This document shows, one piece after another, positions 18,123 through 26,822 of a DNA stretch of 64,000 bases (positions within the stretch are counted from its first letter, which is position 1; every line of letters starts with the position of its first letter). The notes beneath the pieces are model-generated. The model did no database searches and was not told the DNA's origin. It saw only the letters and a list, made by a program, of their open reading frames with translations. The DNA is from Limnohabitans radicicola. Its GTDB lineage: Bacteria; Pseudomonadota; Gammaproteobacteria; Burkholderiales; Burkholderiaceae_C. The stretch is from contig NZ_JACYFT010000002.1 of NCBI RefSeq assembly GCF_014837235.1, positions 682,001 through 746,000 of the forward strand. The letters are read 5' to 3'. Made by a program: the position numbers and the translations under genes.

Positions 18123-20732
18123 ATGAATCGCATGCCGTTTTTACTATCTTCGCGCTATCCAGCGTCGCCCAGCCAGGCCACAGCCTGGGGCCTTGGCCAC
18201 CGCGCCCGGGTACTGCTGGCGTGCATCACTATGGCCATGGCTGTGCTCACTTTGATCCTGTCCCCGCGCACAGCGCAGGCCCAACAAGATACAACCGGGC
18301 TGGGTCTGCGCCTGAACCAATCCATTACTTCTGTCACCGACTTGAGCGCCATCACCTCCGCCCAGCTGGTCAACATGGATTACGGCTCGGCCACCTCCAG
18401 CTTACAGATGGACACCGTGACCAGTGCGGTCAATAAGACATCTGATCCCCGCATCACGGCACAGACCCAGTCATACGGGGACGGCATCTACACGATCGCG
18501 CAAATTGAAGCTGCCGCCAAAGCCGCCCTGCTTCCCCAGCAGACCACTTTGATCTCGCGTATTCGAACAGCCGCCGCCGCTGCCCGCGTCGCAGGCGCTG
18601 TCTGGGTCTTTAACCAGACCGTGCGGCCACTAGGTTCCGGCTCCGGTGCTTCCCGCCCCATGAAAGTGACCTGGTACATCATTCTCAGCCCCAGCGGGCG
18701 TGTACTCACCGCCGACCCCGAGGTCGTTGAAGAAGACCCCACGCTCGTCTACCTCGTCTACTACTCCAAAGCGGTAGGCCGATCCATCCCCGCCTCGTAC
18801 GCCTGGGCCGACGCGGGTATGCTCAAGTGGCAACTGCGCCGCTACGACGGCTCGCCCGTCACGGGATGGACCACCGTGTACACCTCGGGCGCCTACGACA
18901 GCCCTGAAGGCGACAGCGAAGCAGGGCCGCGCTGCGTGGCCACCGCGCCAACCGTTTCAGGGTGCGCAGCAGGCCAACCCAGCGCACGCTCGCTCATGGA
19001 CCAGACAGCCTCGCGCAAAGCCATCATCGACTACGTCAGGGCCGTGGAGGTGGCCTTCTCTGAAACCAGCGCAGGATTGACACCCAACATCCAGATCGCA
19101 TTCGATGTGCGCCTGTACACCCGCATCTCCTGCACATCGGGTTCCTACAGATGTGCCGGCTCGATCGGCTACACCGTGGTCGAAACGATTGACAGGTACA
19201 CGATGACGGACACCCAGGCGCTGCCCACCAAGCTCAACAGCACCCGAGGGCTTAACAGCTCACGCCCCGCAGCCAGCTTTGACGTCAGCTTGGGCGTCTC
19301 TGAAAAACCATCCGCCGTCGAGCCCTTTGTGGTCAGTCCGTTTGATACTCCTCTTGAGCTTGTGGCCAAGACCGACATGCCCGGGGTCGTGCGGATGGCC
19401 ACCATGCAGGTGCAAACGCCCCCTACGGCCGGTGAGTACACGTGCCTAAATGGAGGTCAAGTTGTCGGGGATCGGTGCGTTACAACGACTTCCACCGCCG
19501 CCAATGTGACCTACACATGCGCAAACTCAAGCCCACCCAACGGCAGCAGCTGTTCGAGCACCACAACGACCGCTGCCACCCCCACGACAACCTATGCCTG
19601 TCTCAATGGGGGCACGCGTAACGGAACGACATGCACCATCGCCAGCACCAGCTATCCCGCCACACCCACGACAACCTATAGCTGCCTCAATGGCGGCTTG
19701 CTCAGCGGCTCGACTTGTACTCAACCCGGCTCCAGCTACGCTGCCACCCCCACGACAACCTATAGCTGCCTCAATGGCGGCACCCGCAGCGGCAGCACAT
19801 GCACAGTCACTACCACTTACGCCCCATCTACCGGAAATCCATCGGCCTCTGCGTCAACAGGTGATACGGTCGTGGGCTCGGGCACGCCCGGCCTGATCAC
19901 ATTCGGCTCAATTGGTGATAACTACTGGGGCGCCGGTCAATACGACCGGACGATGACGGTCCACATCCCCAATCCCGCCTCGGTGAGTGAATTTAGGTTA
20001 ATAAGAGCCCAATTCGATGATTGGGTAAGCCTCAGAGTCAACGGCACCTGGATTGGCACAGCCCCCTATCCCGGTGACCGGCTGGAGCTTGTGGATCAGG
20101 AAGTGGAGACCTGTGGTGAGACATGCTTTACATATATAGTCAACAAAGTTCGCTACGGTGCCAATGAATACGGCTGGCCCGAGCTGGGCCGCAGCTGGGA
20201 CATGGCCTTTGACATCGATCTGCGCCCTTATCTGGTCGCAGGTAATAACGCCATCCAGGTGCGCACCATCGTGGGCGGCCGGGGCGAGATGTGGCTGCAG
20301 TTTCGTGCAAGCATCAACACATGCCAGAGCGGTGGTTCATTGGTCGGTGGTTTGTGCGTCTCCAGCACCAGCTATCCCGCCACACCCACGACAACCTATA
20401 GCTGTCTCAATGGCGGCTTGCTCAGCGGCTCGACTTGTACTCAACCCGGCTCCAGCTACGCGGCCACACCCACGACAACCTATACCTGTCTCAACGGGGG
20501 CACGCGCAGCGGCAGCACCTGCGCCGTGGCCGCCAGCACCTACAGCGCCACCCCCACGACAACCTATACCTGTCTCAATGGCGGCACCCTGAGCGGATCA
20601 AGCTGCGTTTCTACCTTGACCACCGCCGCAACACCCAACTACAGCTGCTCTGCAGGCATCTTGAGCGGCTCGAGCTGCATCGCCCAGAGCACGTCAGCTG
20701 CCACCTGGGCACCCCTGATCTGCCCTGACTGA
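18123..20732 (+). CDS. Large exported Cys-repeat protein, candidate pilus-associated adhesin
   Basis: This encodes 869 residues; ATG 18123 follows a GAGGTGCCT site. The signal peptide has a long n-region. Residues about 40-430 form an Ala/Thr-rich domain of unknown fold. After that come about ten Cys-paired repeats of 20-28 residues with consensus TYSCLNGGxxSGSTC. These are interrupted between the fifth and sixth by a roughly 160-residue beta-rich module (about 585-745) resembling a galactose-binding jelly roll (DDWVSLRVNGTWIG). Repeat Cys pairs are probably disulfides, so it should act outside the cytoplasm. Place in the operon suggests a recipient-binding role comparable to PilV or TraN; this is inference. 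Near-identical DNA blocks flank the module. Confidence 0.7.
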   Translation: MNRMPFLLSSRYPASPSQATAWGLGHRARVLLACITMAMAVLTLILSPRTAQAQQDTTGLGLRLNQSITSVTDLSAITSAQLVNMDYGSATSSLQMDTVTSAVNKTSDPRITAQTQSYGDGIYTIAQIEAAAKAALLPQQTTLISRIRTAAAAARVAGAVWVFNQTVRPLGSGSGASRPMKVTWYIILSPSGRVLTADPEVVEEDPTLVYLVYYSKAVGRSIPASYAWADAGMLKWQLRRYDGSPVTGWTTVYTSGAYDSPEGDSEAGPRCVATAPTVSGCAAGQPSARSLMDQTASRKAIIDYVRAVEVAFSETSAGLTPNIQIAFDVRLYTRISCTSGSYRCAGSIGYTVVETIDRYTMTDTQALPTKLNSTRGLNSSRPAASFDVSLGVSEKPSAVEPFVVSPFDTPLELVAKTDMPGVVRMATMQVQTPPTAGEYTCLNGGQVVGDRCVTTTSTAANVTYTCANSSPPNGSSCSSTTTTAATPTTTYACLNGGTRNGTTCTIASTSYPATPTTTYSCLNGGLLSGSTCTQPGSSYAATPTTTYSCLNGGTRSGSTCTVTTTYAPSTGNPSASASTGDTVVGSGTPGLITFGSIGDNYWGAGQYDRTMTVHIPNPASVSEFRLIRAQFDDWVSLRVNGTWIGTAPYPGDRLELVDQEVETCGETCFTYIVNKVRYGANEYGWPELGRSWDMAFDIDLRPYLVAGNNAIQVRTIVGGRGEMWLQFRASINTCQSGGSLVGGLCVSSTSYPATPTTTYSCLNGGLLSGSTCTQPGSSYAATPTTTYTCLNGGTRSGSTCAVAASTYSATPTTTYTCLNGGTLSGSSCVSTLTTAATPNYSCSAGILSGSSCIAQSTSAATWAPLICPD
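19642..19740 (+). repeat. 99-bp direct repeat, copy 1 (inside Cys-repeat gene)
   Basis: This matches 20362-20460 at 98 of 99 positions by eye, exactly 720 bp (240 codons) apart and in the same reading frame. It encodes parts of two Cys repeats. Recombination between the copies would remove the jelly-roll-like module in frame. Confidence 0.85.
20362..20460 (+). repeat. 99-bp direct repeat, copy 2 (inside Cys-repeat gene)
   Basis: This is the partner of 19642-19740, with one difference (C/T in the codon before CTCAATGGCGG). It lies just after the module insertion. The level of identity is far above that of the other Cys repeats in the gene, pointing to recent duplication or gene conversion. 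Confidence 0.85.
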
Positions 20733-20777
20733 TGCCCAAGACAGGACCACATCCCCCCCAACATGAAAGGCACCACC

Positions 20778-22412
20778 ATGAAGTTCACCAACTCCTCCAA
20801 AAAGTGGATTAGCTGCCTGCTGGCGTGCTCCACCCTGGTCTCCTGCCTGGCCATCCCGGGCTTGGCCAGCGCGCAAATTCCAGGGGGTGCCACAGTGGCG
20901 CCAGCTGTTACCCCGGTGCAGCACAAATACCGAATGCAGTGCTCAGTCAACAACTGTTTTTTCCAGACCCAGGTGCCCATGCCCGTGTGGACCGAGGTGG
21001 GCAGGCTGAGCACCGCTTTGGGCACAACACGCACATCCCGCGAAGAGCAGCTCAAAGCCACCAAAGGACCGGCCATGTTCTCCAACGACCGCGCCTGGGC
21101 GGCACTTCTGGGACTGGACTCCAACGAAGTGTCCTACGACATGTGGCAAAAGCGCACCGGCGGCGCCCCCTGGGTGATTGGCCGCTACTTGCCAGAAAAA
21201 GCCCAGCTGCGCGTGAGCGTCATGAAGGTCATCCGCACAGCAGAAGGCATGCAAAAAGCATTGATCTCAGAGTGGACCCCAGAGATGGGCATCTGGGACA
21301 TTCCCCGGCGCAGCTTCCTGACCGACGATGAGGCATATTTCTTGGGCAACAAGGGTTATGACCCGTTTGAGCAGTTCAAGGCCAGCTCCACCGATCCCAT
21401 CTTCTACAACATCAGCCCGGCCGCAGCGCAGGTGGTCATAGGCCGCGCCATGGCCCACCACAGCGCCCCTTATGCGCTGCTGATGGAGCCAGAGATCCGC
21501 TACGACCAAAGCACCAGCCAGTCTGGCAATATTTTGAGAAAGCGCATCACCACCACGACCAAGGCTTACGTCAAGCCCAAGTTCTATCTGGCCTTGCCCC
21601 CGGCTTTCAGCCCCGCTGCAGTGACCGGCCAGGCGGTGCCCATGGCCGTGTACTGCCCCCGCTACAACGGCTGTACCCACGAAAAACACCTGGCGTGGGC
21701 GGGCGTGCACTTTGATGAACAGCGTGGCGGCTCCTTCCCCGAAATCGAAGAGCAGGTCTACCAGGACGTGGAGTCCAGAAGCAGCTGGACCGCCCTGGCC
21801 TACGCATTGGGCACCGCAGCCCTCACCTGGGGTCTGGGCGCCATTGCCGCAGGCGATGCGGCATGGGCGCTCAACAATGGTGCCATTGTGTCGAGTGCGA
21901 CTTCTGTGGTTTCCGCTGAAACCGCAGCCATCGCAGGCACCACCGTAGGCGCAGCTACCGGCATGGTCTACCTGGGCATCAACACCTTGATCAACGGCGG
22001 CAGCGCCACTTCGCCTCAGGCAGGCTGGTTGAATGAGACCGGCTGGCGCCCACAAGACATCCCCTCGGGTTCGAGCACCGGCTCTTACTGCACCAACCGA
22101 CACTGCACCACCACATACGACCGTACAGCCGAGCGCCACTTGCAGCCGCCAGCACCGGGCCTGCCAGGCTCCGAGGCCAATCTGGGGGCAGTCACCCAGC
22201 TCATCCAGGGAGTGTGCCCGGTCTCCTGGACGGCCGCGCAGTGCGACGCCGCTGGCCAAGCCTCGGGCATGATGCCGCGCGCCGATGCCTACGACCCCCG
22301 TCCACGCTCGAGCCCCGAGCTCTATGAGCACAACCGAGCTGCTTGCATAGCCGCTGGCTACGGCAACGACAGAAAGCGACTGAACCGTTGCCTGGTCAAA
22401 GGCGTAGACTGA
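20778..22412 (+). CDS. Exported protein of unknown function with C-terminal hydrophobic helices
   Basis: This encodes 544 residues from ATG 20778 (AAAGG seven bases upstream; ATG 20763 is in frame). There is a signal peptide ending near SLASA-like LASAQ. The protein has several Cys pairs, a central domain around IGRAMAHHSAPYALLMEPE, and a hydrophobic section at about residues 340-400 (ALAYALGTAALTWGLGAIAAG and a Gly/Ala-rich second helix) that could span a membrane. The C-terminus has further Cys pairs. It is the last gene of the pilus operon and is followed by a terminator. A 450-bp part is duplicated at 24,079. I do not recognise the family; an envelope component or exported effector are both possible. 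Confidence 0.6.
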   Translation: MKFTNSSKKWISCLLACSTLVSCLAIPGLASAQIPGGATVAPAVTPVQHKYRMQCSVNNCFFQTQVPMPVWTEVGRLSTALGTTRTSREEQLKATKGPAMFSNDRAWAALLGLDSNEVSYDMWQKRTGGAPWVIGRYLPEKAQLRVSVMKVIRTAEGMQKALISEWTPEMGIWDIPRRSFLTDDEAYFLGNKGYDPFEQFKASSTDPIFYNISPAAAQVVIGRAMAHHSAPYALLMEPEIRYDQSTSQSGNILRKRITTTTKAYVKPKFYLALPPAFSPAAVTGQAVPMAVYCPRYNGCTHEKHLAWAGVHFDEQRGGSFPEIEEQVYQDVESRSSWTALAYALGTAALTWGLGAIAAGDAAWALNNGAIVSSATSVVSAETAAIAGTTVGAATGMVYLGINTLINGGSATSPQAGWLNETGWRPQDIPSGSSTGSYCTNRHCTTTYDRTAERHLQPPAPGLPGSEANLGAVTQLIQGVCPVSWTAAQCDAAGQASGMMPRADAYDPRPRSSPELYEHNRAACIAAGYGNDRKRLNRCLVKGVD

Positions 22413-22439
22413 TCCGGCGAAGCAAGCCGCCCCAAGCAA

Positions 22440-22468
22440 AAGGGGCCGATGGATGTCGGCCCCTTTGT
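22440..22468 (+). terminator. Rho-independent terminator after the pilus operon
   Basis: A 10-bp perfect stem (AAGGGGCCGA / TCGGCCCCTT) with a 6-base loop is followed by TTGTT. Flanking A and T runs allow it to work on both strands, serving the plus-strand pil operon and the convergent minus-strand lipoprotein gene. Confidence 0.8.
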
Positions 22469-22497
22469 TCATTGAACGATGTGGATTCAGTGCCAAT

Positions 22498-23103
22498 TCA
22501 CTTCTTGGCCCACTTTTGCTCGCGCCAGTCCCAACCTTCAGCCGGGCATACCACGCCACCGGTGGCAAAGCCGTCCAGACGACCGCTCTGACCGTCCCAG
22601 TAGCAGGTTGGGTCACGCTCCTTCAAGGCGTTCTTGCGGACGACGCGGGTGACGAGTGCGGGCCTCAAAAGTTGTCCCCTCTCATCCAGCAGTTTCGATG
22701 CTTCAACGATGTCCTCTGCATTCACCTCAAGTCCAGGTTTAATCAAACCTGCAGCCATTATCGGTCCCTTAGTGAAATCAGATTTCACAAATCCCCTGAT
22801 AAATCGCCACTCCCCAATCGAAGGACAAACGTTGGCCAGAACATAAGTCAGGGCAGGTCCTTGAGGATCGAAAGCGCCTTTCCAGACAGAAGGGAACGTA
22901 CCCTCTTTGCAGATTTGCGCCAGTTCAGCAGCCTCGCTGGCGGGGCGCACAGCCAGAACAAGTGCGAGATCCTTGTTTTCTCCAGGAGTCCACCGCTCCA
23001 GTCGCTGTGCCCCTGTGTAGTTGTAAGCGCAGCCACTGAACAGCGCCACAGCCAGTGTGGCCATGGCGGCTTTGGCGATGCGCTGGGTCAGAGGTGTTTT
23101 CAT
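22498..23103 (-). CDS. Hypothetical lipoprotein
   Basis: This encodes 201 residues from ATG 23103, preceded by GGGAGATCCGT. It has a lipoprotein signal, ALFSGC, with the lipid Cys at about residue 25. The mature part has an N-terminal domain with YTGAQRLERW and a few Cys (ICKEG, NVCPS, TCYW, VVCPAEGW). The family is not recognised. It is convergent to the pilus operon and separated from it by the bidirectional terminator. It may belong to the envelope functions of the element, but nothing in the sequence fixes a role. Confidence 0.6.
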   Translation of the reverse strand: MKTPLTQRIAKAAMATLAVALFSGCAYNYTGAQRLERWTPGENKDLALVLAVRPASEAAELAQICKEGTFPSVWKGAFDPQGPALTYVLANVCPSIGEWRFIRGFVKSDFTKGPIMAAGLIKPGLEVNAEDIVEASKLLDERGQLLRPALVTRVVRKNALKERDPTCYWDGQSGRLDGFATGGVVCPAEGWDWREQKWAKK

Positions 23104-23294
23104 ACGGATCTCCCTTGATAAATCAATAACGCAGTTCAGAGGGCAGGCGTTGACCGGCTCCATGAATATCGAGCTCAAGAAGCCAACGATGCTTGTCGAA
23201 GAGCACTTTCAGCCCACTGATTGAGGCTTTGCCCATGGGCAGCGGCGGCAATTGCAGCGGCCTCATGATTGGCTGTTGTTGTGTCAGAGTAAAA

Positions 23295-23603
23295 TCAGGC
23301 AGCAGCGTGATGATGGAAAACACGAATCCTTGGCGCGATTTTTTCACGCACGGTACGGGCCGCAACGCGCATTTCGTACTCGGTTTGAAGGTTCATCCAG
23401 AAACGCGGCTCCATATTGAAAAACAAGCCAAGCCGCAAAGCCGTGTCGGTGGTTATCGGACGATTCCCATGCACCAGCTCACTGATCCGACTGGGTGAAA
23501 CGTCAATGTCCGCCGCAAGCTGACGGGCGGATATACCCATCGGCTTCATGAAGTCCTCCAGCAAGATTTCGCCGGGGTGGATTTCTTCGAGTAGTTCAGC
23601 CAT
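23295..23603 (-). CDS. higA: HigA-family antitoxin
   Basis: This encodes 102 residues. The HigA N-terminal signature IHPGEILLEDFMKPMGIS is followed by an HTH_3 domain (QLAADIDVSPSRISELVHG) and the typical DTALRLGLFF helix. It would bind its own promoter and neutralise the HigB partner encoded immediately upstream (toxin first, as in canonical higBA). A second, related HigA is at 37,553. The C-terminus is intact. Confidence 0.88.
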   Translation of the reverse strand: MAELLEEIHPGEILLEDFMKPMGISARQLAADIDVSPSRISELVHGNRPITTDTALRLGLFFNMEPRFWMNLQTEYEMRVAARTVREKIAPRIRVFHHHAAA

Positions 23604-23612
23604 GTTTACCTC

Positions 23613-23891
23613 CTAGTGGTAGTCCACAATTTCGACCTGGTGGGCACCGTCGTCATGCCACACGAAACAAAGTCGCCACTGGTCATTGATGCGGATGCTG
23701 TGTTGCCCTCGACGATCGCCCTTCAATGCTTCAAGCTGGTTCCCAGGTGGAACCCTCAAGCTGGCCAACACAGTAGCAGCATGTAGTTGCAAGAGCTTTC
23801 GCCTCGCCACACGTTCAATGTTCTTGAACCGAGGCACATCTTGGCTATGGAAAAGCGCCTCAGTATCGAAACAAGTGAACGAATGGATCAT
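23613..23891 (-). CDS. higB: HigB-family toxin (RelE superfamily)
   Basis: This encodes 92 residues from ATG 23891; upstream in-frame codons are not needed. HigB features are IHSFTCFDTEALFHSQ at the N-terminus, the helix with RRKLLQLHAA, and the catalytic core GQHSIRINDQWRLCFVW with the Arg/Trp residues expected for an RNase of the RelE fold. It cleaves mRNA on the ribosome in characterised systems. It is adjacent to higA with a 9-bp gap. The module would stabilise the element. Confidence 0.87.
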   Translation of the reverse strand: MIHSFTCFDTEALFHSQDVPRFKNIERVARRKLLQLHAATVLASLRVPPGNQLEALKGDRRGQHSIRINDQWRLCFVWHDDGAHQVEIVDYH

Positions 23892-23974
23892 GTTCGCATT
23901 GTGTTCCGCTTCACGGAATCTGTCAAACAAGCCAAAAAATAAGCCAGCAGCGGGACTGCGCTCCTCTGCACTCT

Positions 23975-24530
23975 TCGCGCCAGTGTCAATACCCGCCCTG
24001 GTAGTGGCTCATTGGTTGGCGGATTGTGCGTCTCCAGCAGCAGCTATCCCGCAACACCCAGCACCACCTACTCGTGCATTGGCCGCGCCATGGCCCACCA
24101 CAGCGCCCCTTATGCGCTGCTGATGGAGCCAGAGATCCGCTACGACCAAAGCACCAGCCAGTCGGGCAATATTTTGAGAAAGCGCATCACCACCACGACC
24201 AAGGCTTTCGTCAAGCCCAAGTTCTACCTGGCCTTGCCCCCGGCGTTCAGCCCCGCTGCAGTGACCGGGCAGGCGGTGCCCATGGCCGTGTACTGCCCCC
24301 GCTACAACGGCTGTACCCACGAAAAACACCTGGCGTGGGCGGGCGTGCACTTTGATGAACAGCGTGGCGGCTCCTTCCCCGAAATCGAAGAGCAGGTCTA
24401 CCAGGACGTGGAGTCCAACAGCAGCTGGACCGCCTTGGGCTACGCCCTGGGCACCGCAGCACTCACCTTGGGACTGGGCGCCATTGCCGCAGGCGATGCA
24501 GCGTGGGCGCTCAACAATGGCTCTATTGTT
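23975..24530 (+). pseudogene. Chimeric duplicate of the Cys-repeat and exported-protein genes
   Basis: Bases 23,975-24,078 resemble 20,320-20,400 of the Cys-repeat gene (SLVGGLCVSS, SYPATPSTTYSC). From 24,079 the sequence jumps to the coding sequence of the exported protein (compare 21,441-21,885) at well over 90 percent identity and stays in frame. Homology ends abruptly at about 24,525 in ALNNGSIV, and the frame then reads into unrelated sequence to 24,731. There is no start codon context or signal peptide. It looks like a deletion-fusion copy of two adjacent genes placed behind higBA. Confidence 0.75.
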
Positions 24531-24619
24531 TGGGTATCCGGATTTTCATCATGGGCTGCAAAGTGGAGAGTCAGCTCATACAATCAAAAATCAATTTTCA
24601 ATTTCTGGAGTCATCCATC

Positions 24620-24937
24620 ATGTCCGCTACCCTTCAGGACCTTTTGCAACAGCGCGAAGCCCTTGATAAAGCCATCGCCCAAGCCCGGCAAAATGAAATT
24701 TCAGCTGCCGTTTCCCAAGTGCGCGAACTGATTGCTCAATACCAGTTGACAGTTCAGGACGTCTTTCCTGGGCGTGCTGGCCGCGCTGGCGCCACAAAAT
24801 CTACCCGTAAACCGGTTCCAGCCAAATACCGCGACCATGCCAGCGGCCAGACCTGGACCGGTCAAGGCAAGGCCCCCAAATGGATCGAAGGCAAAGACCG
24901 GGCGCAATTTAGCATCGCCATGGCGCAAAACGCTTGA
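24620..24937 (+). CDS. H-NS family nucleoid protein
   Basis: This encodes 105 residues; ATG 24620 follows GGAG. It has an N-terminal coiled-coil dimerisation region (LQDLLQQREALDKAIAQAR) and a C-terminal H-NS DNA-binding domain with YRDHASGQTWTGQGKAPKWI. Element-encoded H-NS proteins silence AT-rich foreign DNA and reduce the cost of plasmid carriage. It is encoded right behind the chimeric pseudogene with no shared operon partner visible. Confidence 0.85.
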   Translation: MSATLQDLLQQREALDKAIAQARQNEISAAVSQVRELIAQYQLTVQDVFPGRAGRAGATKSTRKPVPAKYRDHASGQTWTGQGKAPKWIEGKDRAQFSIAMAQNA

Positions 24938-24948
24938 CACAATCCGCG

Positions 24949-25140
24949 TCAGATGCTCTTGGCAGGGCGACTCGCTTGCCGAGTCCAGCAGTGGCCACAT
25001 TTCCACAAACCCTTGCCCATTTCCACCCCGCTCTCGGGCAGCTTTTTCTTCTCGCACCAATTGCAAAGACGGAAATGCTTGCTGGTAGTGCGCGATCCAG
25101 CCAATGAAAATGCAACGGATGCTGTGTTGGTATCGGTCAT
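24949..25140 (-). CDS. Small zinc-ribbon protein
   Basis: This encodes 63 residues from ATG 25140, with GAAGGGA upstream. Two CxxC pairs (LCNWCEKKKL and WKCGHCW) 22 residues apart would make a compact zinc ribbon. It is too small for any other domain. It converges on the H-NS gene and is divergent from the small plus-strand gene at 25222. Function unknown; such proteins are often regulators or translation-associated. Confidence is limited by the short length. Confidence 0.5.
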   Translation of the reverse strand: MTDTNTASVAFSLAGSRTTSKHFRLCNWCEKKKLPESGVEMGKGLWKCGHCWTRQASRPAKSI

Positions 25141-25221
25141 GATGCTGATCCCTTCTACCGCCATAATAGTGTGAAAACCAATGCACTCGCGCATCTGGTG
25201 AACGAGTCCAAAGGTAAGCAC

Positions 25222-25419
25222 ATGAAAGCAAGCAGCACCATTGACCATGCGGTCCTGACCGCCAGGTTCAATTTCATGGTCTGGCTGGAGAAAAAATACG
25301 TTGACGAGCTGCGACAAATGACGTTTGTCAGCCCTGTACGCCATGAGGTGGAGGCGCTGATACGTGAATATGACGCTCGCTCGCCTGAGAGTGCGGCGCA
25401 AGTTCAGATCCCACTCTGA
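25222..25419 (+). CDS. Small hypothetical protein
   Basis: This encodes 65 residues from ATG 25222, after AAAGGTAAGC. The protein looks mostly helical (NFMVWLEKKYVDELRQM) with no signal peptide or motif. It has no recognised family. It is divergent from the zinc-ribbon gene and followed by the first of three repeated sRNA-like elements on the opposite strand. Confidence 0.4.
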   Translation: MKASSTIDHAVLTARFNFMVWLEKKYVDELRQMTFVSPVRHEVEALIREYDARSPESAAQVQIPL

Positions 25420-25443
25420 CAGCGCTTCAAAAGCGTTTTGGCC

Positions 25444-25541
25444 AAAAAAAACCTCGACCGCAGCCGAGGTTCAAAAGCCTTTTTGCTGTCACACATCAAG
25501 GCACCCGCTCAGGGAGGTGAAGCGGGGAGGAAAGCCCCTCG
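25444..25541 (-). ncRNA. Candidate small RNA, copy A of a three-copy family
   Basis: Read on the minus strand, a CATAAT -10-like box (25548-25553) is followed by about 98 nt. These contain a hairpin with stem CCCGCU/AGCGGG and loop UCACCUCCCUG, then a Rho-independent terminator (ACCTCG/CGAGGT stem, seven U, 25444-25470). The loop carries CACCUCC, the same as the anti-Shine-Dalgarno tail of 16S rRNA. Copies B and C at 38,995 and 39,176 keep the box, the hairpin and a terminator while the terminator stems differ in sequence. Transcription is inferred. Confidence 0.6.
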
Positions 25542-25562
25542 CTCGCGATTATGGATCAATTC

Positions 25563-26801
25563 TCAGTCTTGCGCACCAATCGGATTTTGCGCGAGTGGGA
25601 AATCGGGCATCTCCTGCTCCCCTGCCCTCCAGAACCAAAGCGGCATCTCATCAGTGCCGACTTGCCTGGAAAGCTCTTGCTGATCCTCTTCGGTCGCGCC
25701 TGGTGGCAGAATGCACAAGGCACAAGCTTCTGCGGTGTCGGTCACCACAGCATTGGCCATGGGGGCACGCGTTGGTAAGTTAAAGCGAAGACACTTCCAG
25801 AAAACGCGGTGCTGCTCAGTTAGCGCGTCCACCAGGCTCTTTTCATAGATGGTCTCGAACGGAATCCAGTTTTGCGTCACGTTCATCACGGCCACCTCAT
25901 GGAGCAACGGCATCCCGGCCGCATCGACGGTAAACGTGCCGATCACAATCAGATGGCTGTCCTGCAGGTGTTGATCCCACATGGTCAGGGCAGCCTCGAA
26001 GTGTTTGAGCATGCGCTTGTAAAGGTCATCGTTCACTCGAAACGGGCAATCCATTGCGCCCTTGAAAATCGCCTGATGCCCAAATTGCGCGGGCCTTAGC
26101 TCATACAGCTCTCCAACCAAAAGCCCCAACCGGGTCGTTGCTCCAGAGCTGCTGGCCAACTGTGCCATTCTGAGCATCCTGCGACTGCGGATGTCAGCCT
26201 CGCGATCCGGATTGTGGGGCTCGGGCACATAGAGCATGTCCGCAAGCGGCTGAGACTTGGCAATCTTGCCCAGGGCAGCCTGGCTAATGAATTTGTAGAA
26301 GGTGCCGTAGGTGCGCTTGCCCTGCATGGCTGGATACCATTTGTCCAGCCCGGCCGCGTGCCACAGATAGTGCAAAAGCCCCCGCAGTGTGAGCTTGGTG
26401 CCATCGCTTTTGACGCTGTCAACCGGCGTGTCTTTGGGCGTCGGCAGCGCTCGCCCACTGATTTTGGACAGCGCGAAGTCCAGCTTGAGCTCGACCGTGT
26501 CATTTTGAGTGTCTTCCAAAATGGCATGCCCTTGCACTTGAGCCAAGCCGCTAAGGCCAGGCGGTGGTTCATAGTGATCGCAATCGCTGGCGTGGCGAGA
26601 CCCGGCCTTGGGCATTCTACGTAATTCGTAGATTGAGCGACTGGCGATCTTGGCCACATACAGCTCAGGTGCGGGTGCACCCGCTGGTTTACATGCACAC
26701 TGGGGCCGCTGGTTGTTGGCATAGGCCTGCGCCAGGACTTGCTGAAAATCCCCGTCATGTGCCCCAAATAGCCGTTGTCCTAACCGGTAGAGTCGTTTCA
26801 T
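25563..26801 (-). CDS. DUF1173 family protein
   Basis: This encodes 412 residues from ATG 26801 (GGGGA upstream). The order of features is that of DUF1173 proteins from conjugative elements: an N-terminal segment with PQCACKP, the phrase RMPKAGSRHASDCDHYEPP, LSLRGLLHYLWHAAGL-like sequence, and a long C-terminal domain. The conserved Cys and His residues suggest metal binding. It is the last gene of the minus-strand mobilisation block (VirB2 to DUF1173). The biochemical role of the family is not known; I infer an accessory role in transfer or maintenance. Confidence 0.75.
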   Translation of the reverse strand: MKRLYRLGQRLFGAHDGDFQQVLAQAYANNQRPQCACKPAGAPAPELYVAKIASRSIYELRRMPKAGSRHASDCDHYEPPPGLSGLAQVQGHAILEDTQNDTVELKLDFALSKISGRALPTPKDTPVDSVKSDGTKLTLRGLLHYLWHAAGLDKWYPAMQGKRTYGTFYKFISQAALGKIAKSQPLADMLYVPEPHNPDREADIRSRRMLRMAQLASSSGATTRLGLLVGELYELRPAQFGHQAIFKGAMDCPFRVNDDLYKRMLKHFEAALTMWDQHLQDSHLIVIGTFTVDAAGMPLLHEVAVMNVTQNWIPFETIYEKSLVDALTEQHRVFWKCLRFNLPTRAPMANAVVTDTAEACALCILPPGATEEDQQELSRQVGTDEMPLWFWRAGEQEMPDFPLAQNPIGAQD

Positions 26802-26822
26802 GGCAGTCCCCAAATGTGCTTG

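Noticed and set aside
16128..18123. Shufflon at the pilV-like gene
   Set aside because: No inverted repeats of the sfx type and no Rci-like recombinase next to it; the small recombinase at 38.2 kb is 21 kb away.
23123..23266. A 47-codon open frame downstream of higA on the minus strand
   Set aside because: Too short, no ribosome-binding site and no recognisable pattern; likely chance.
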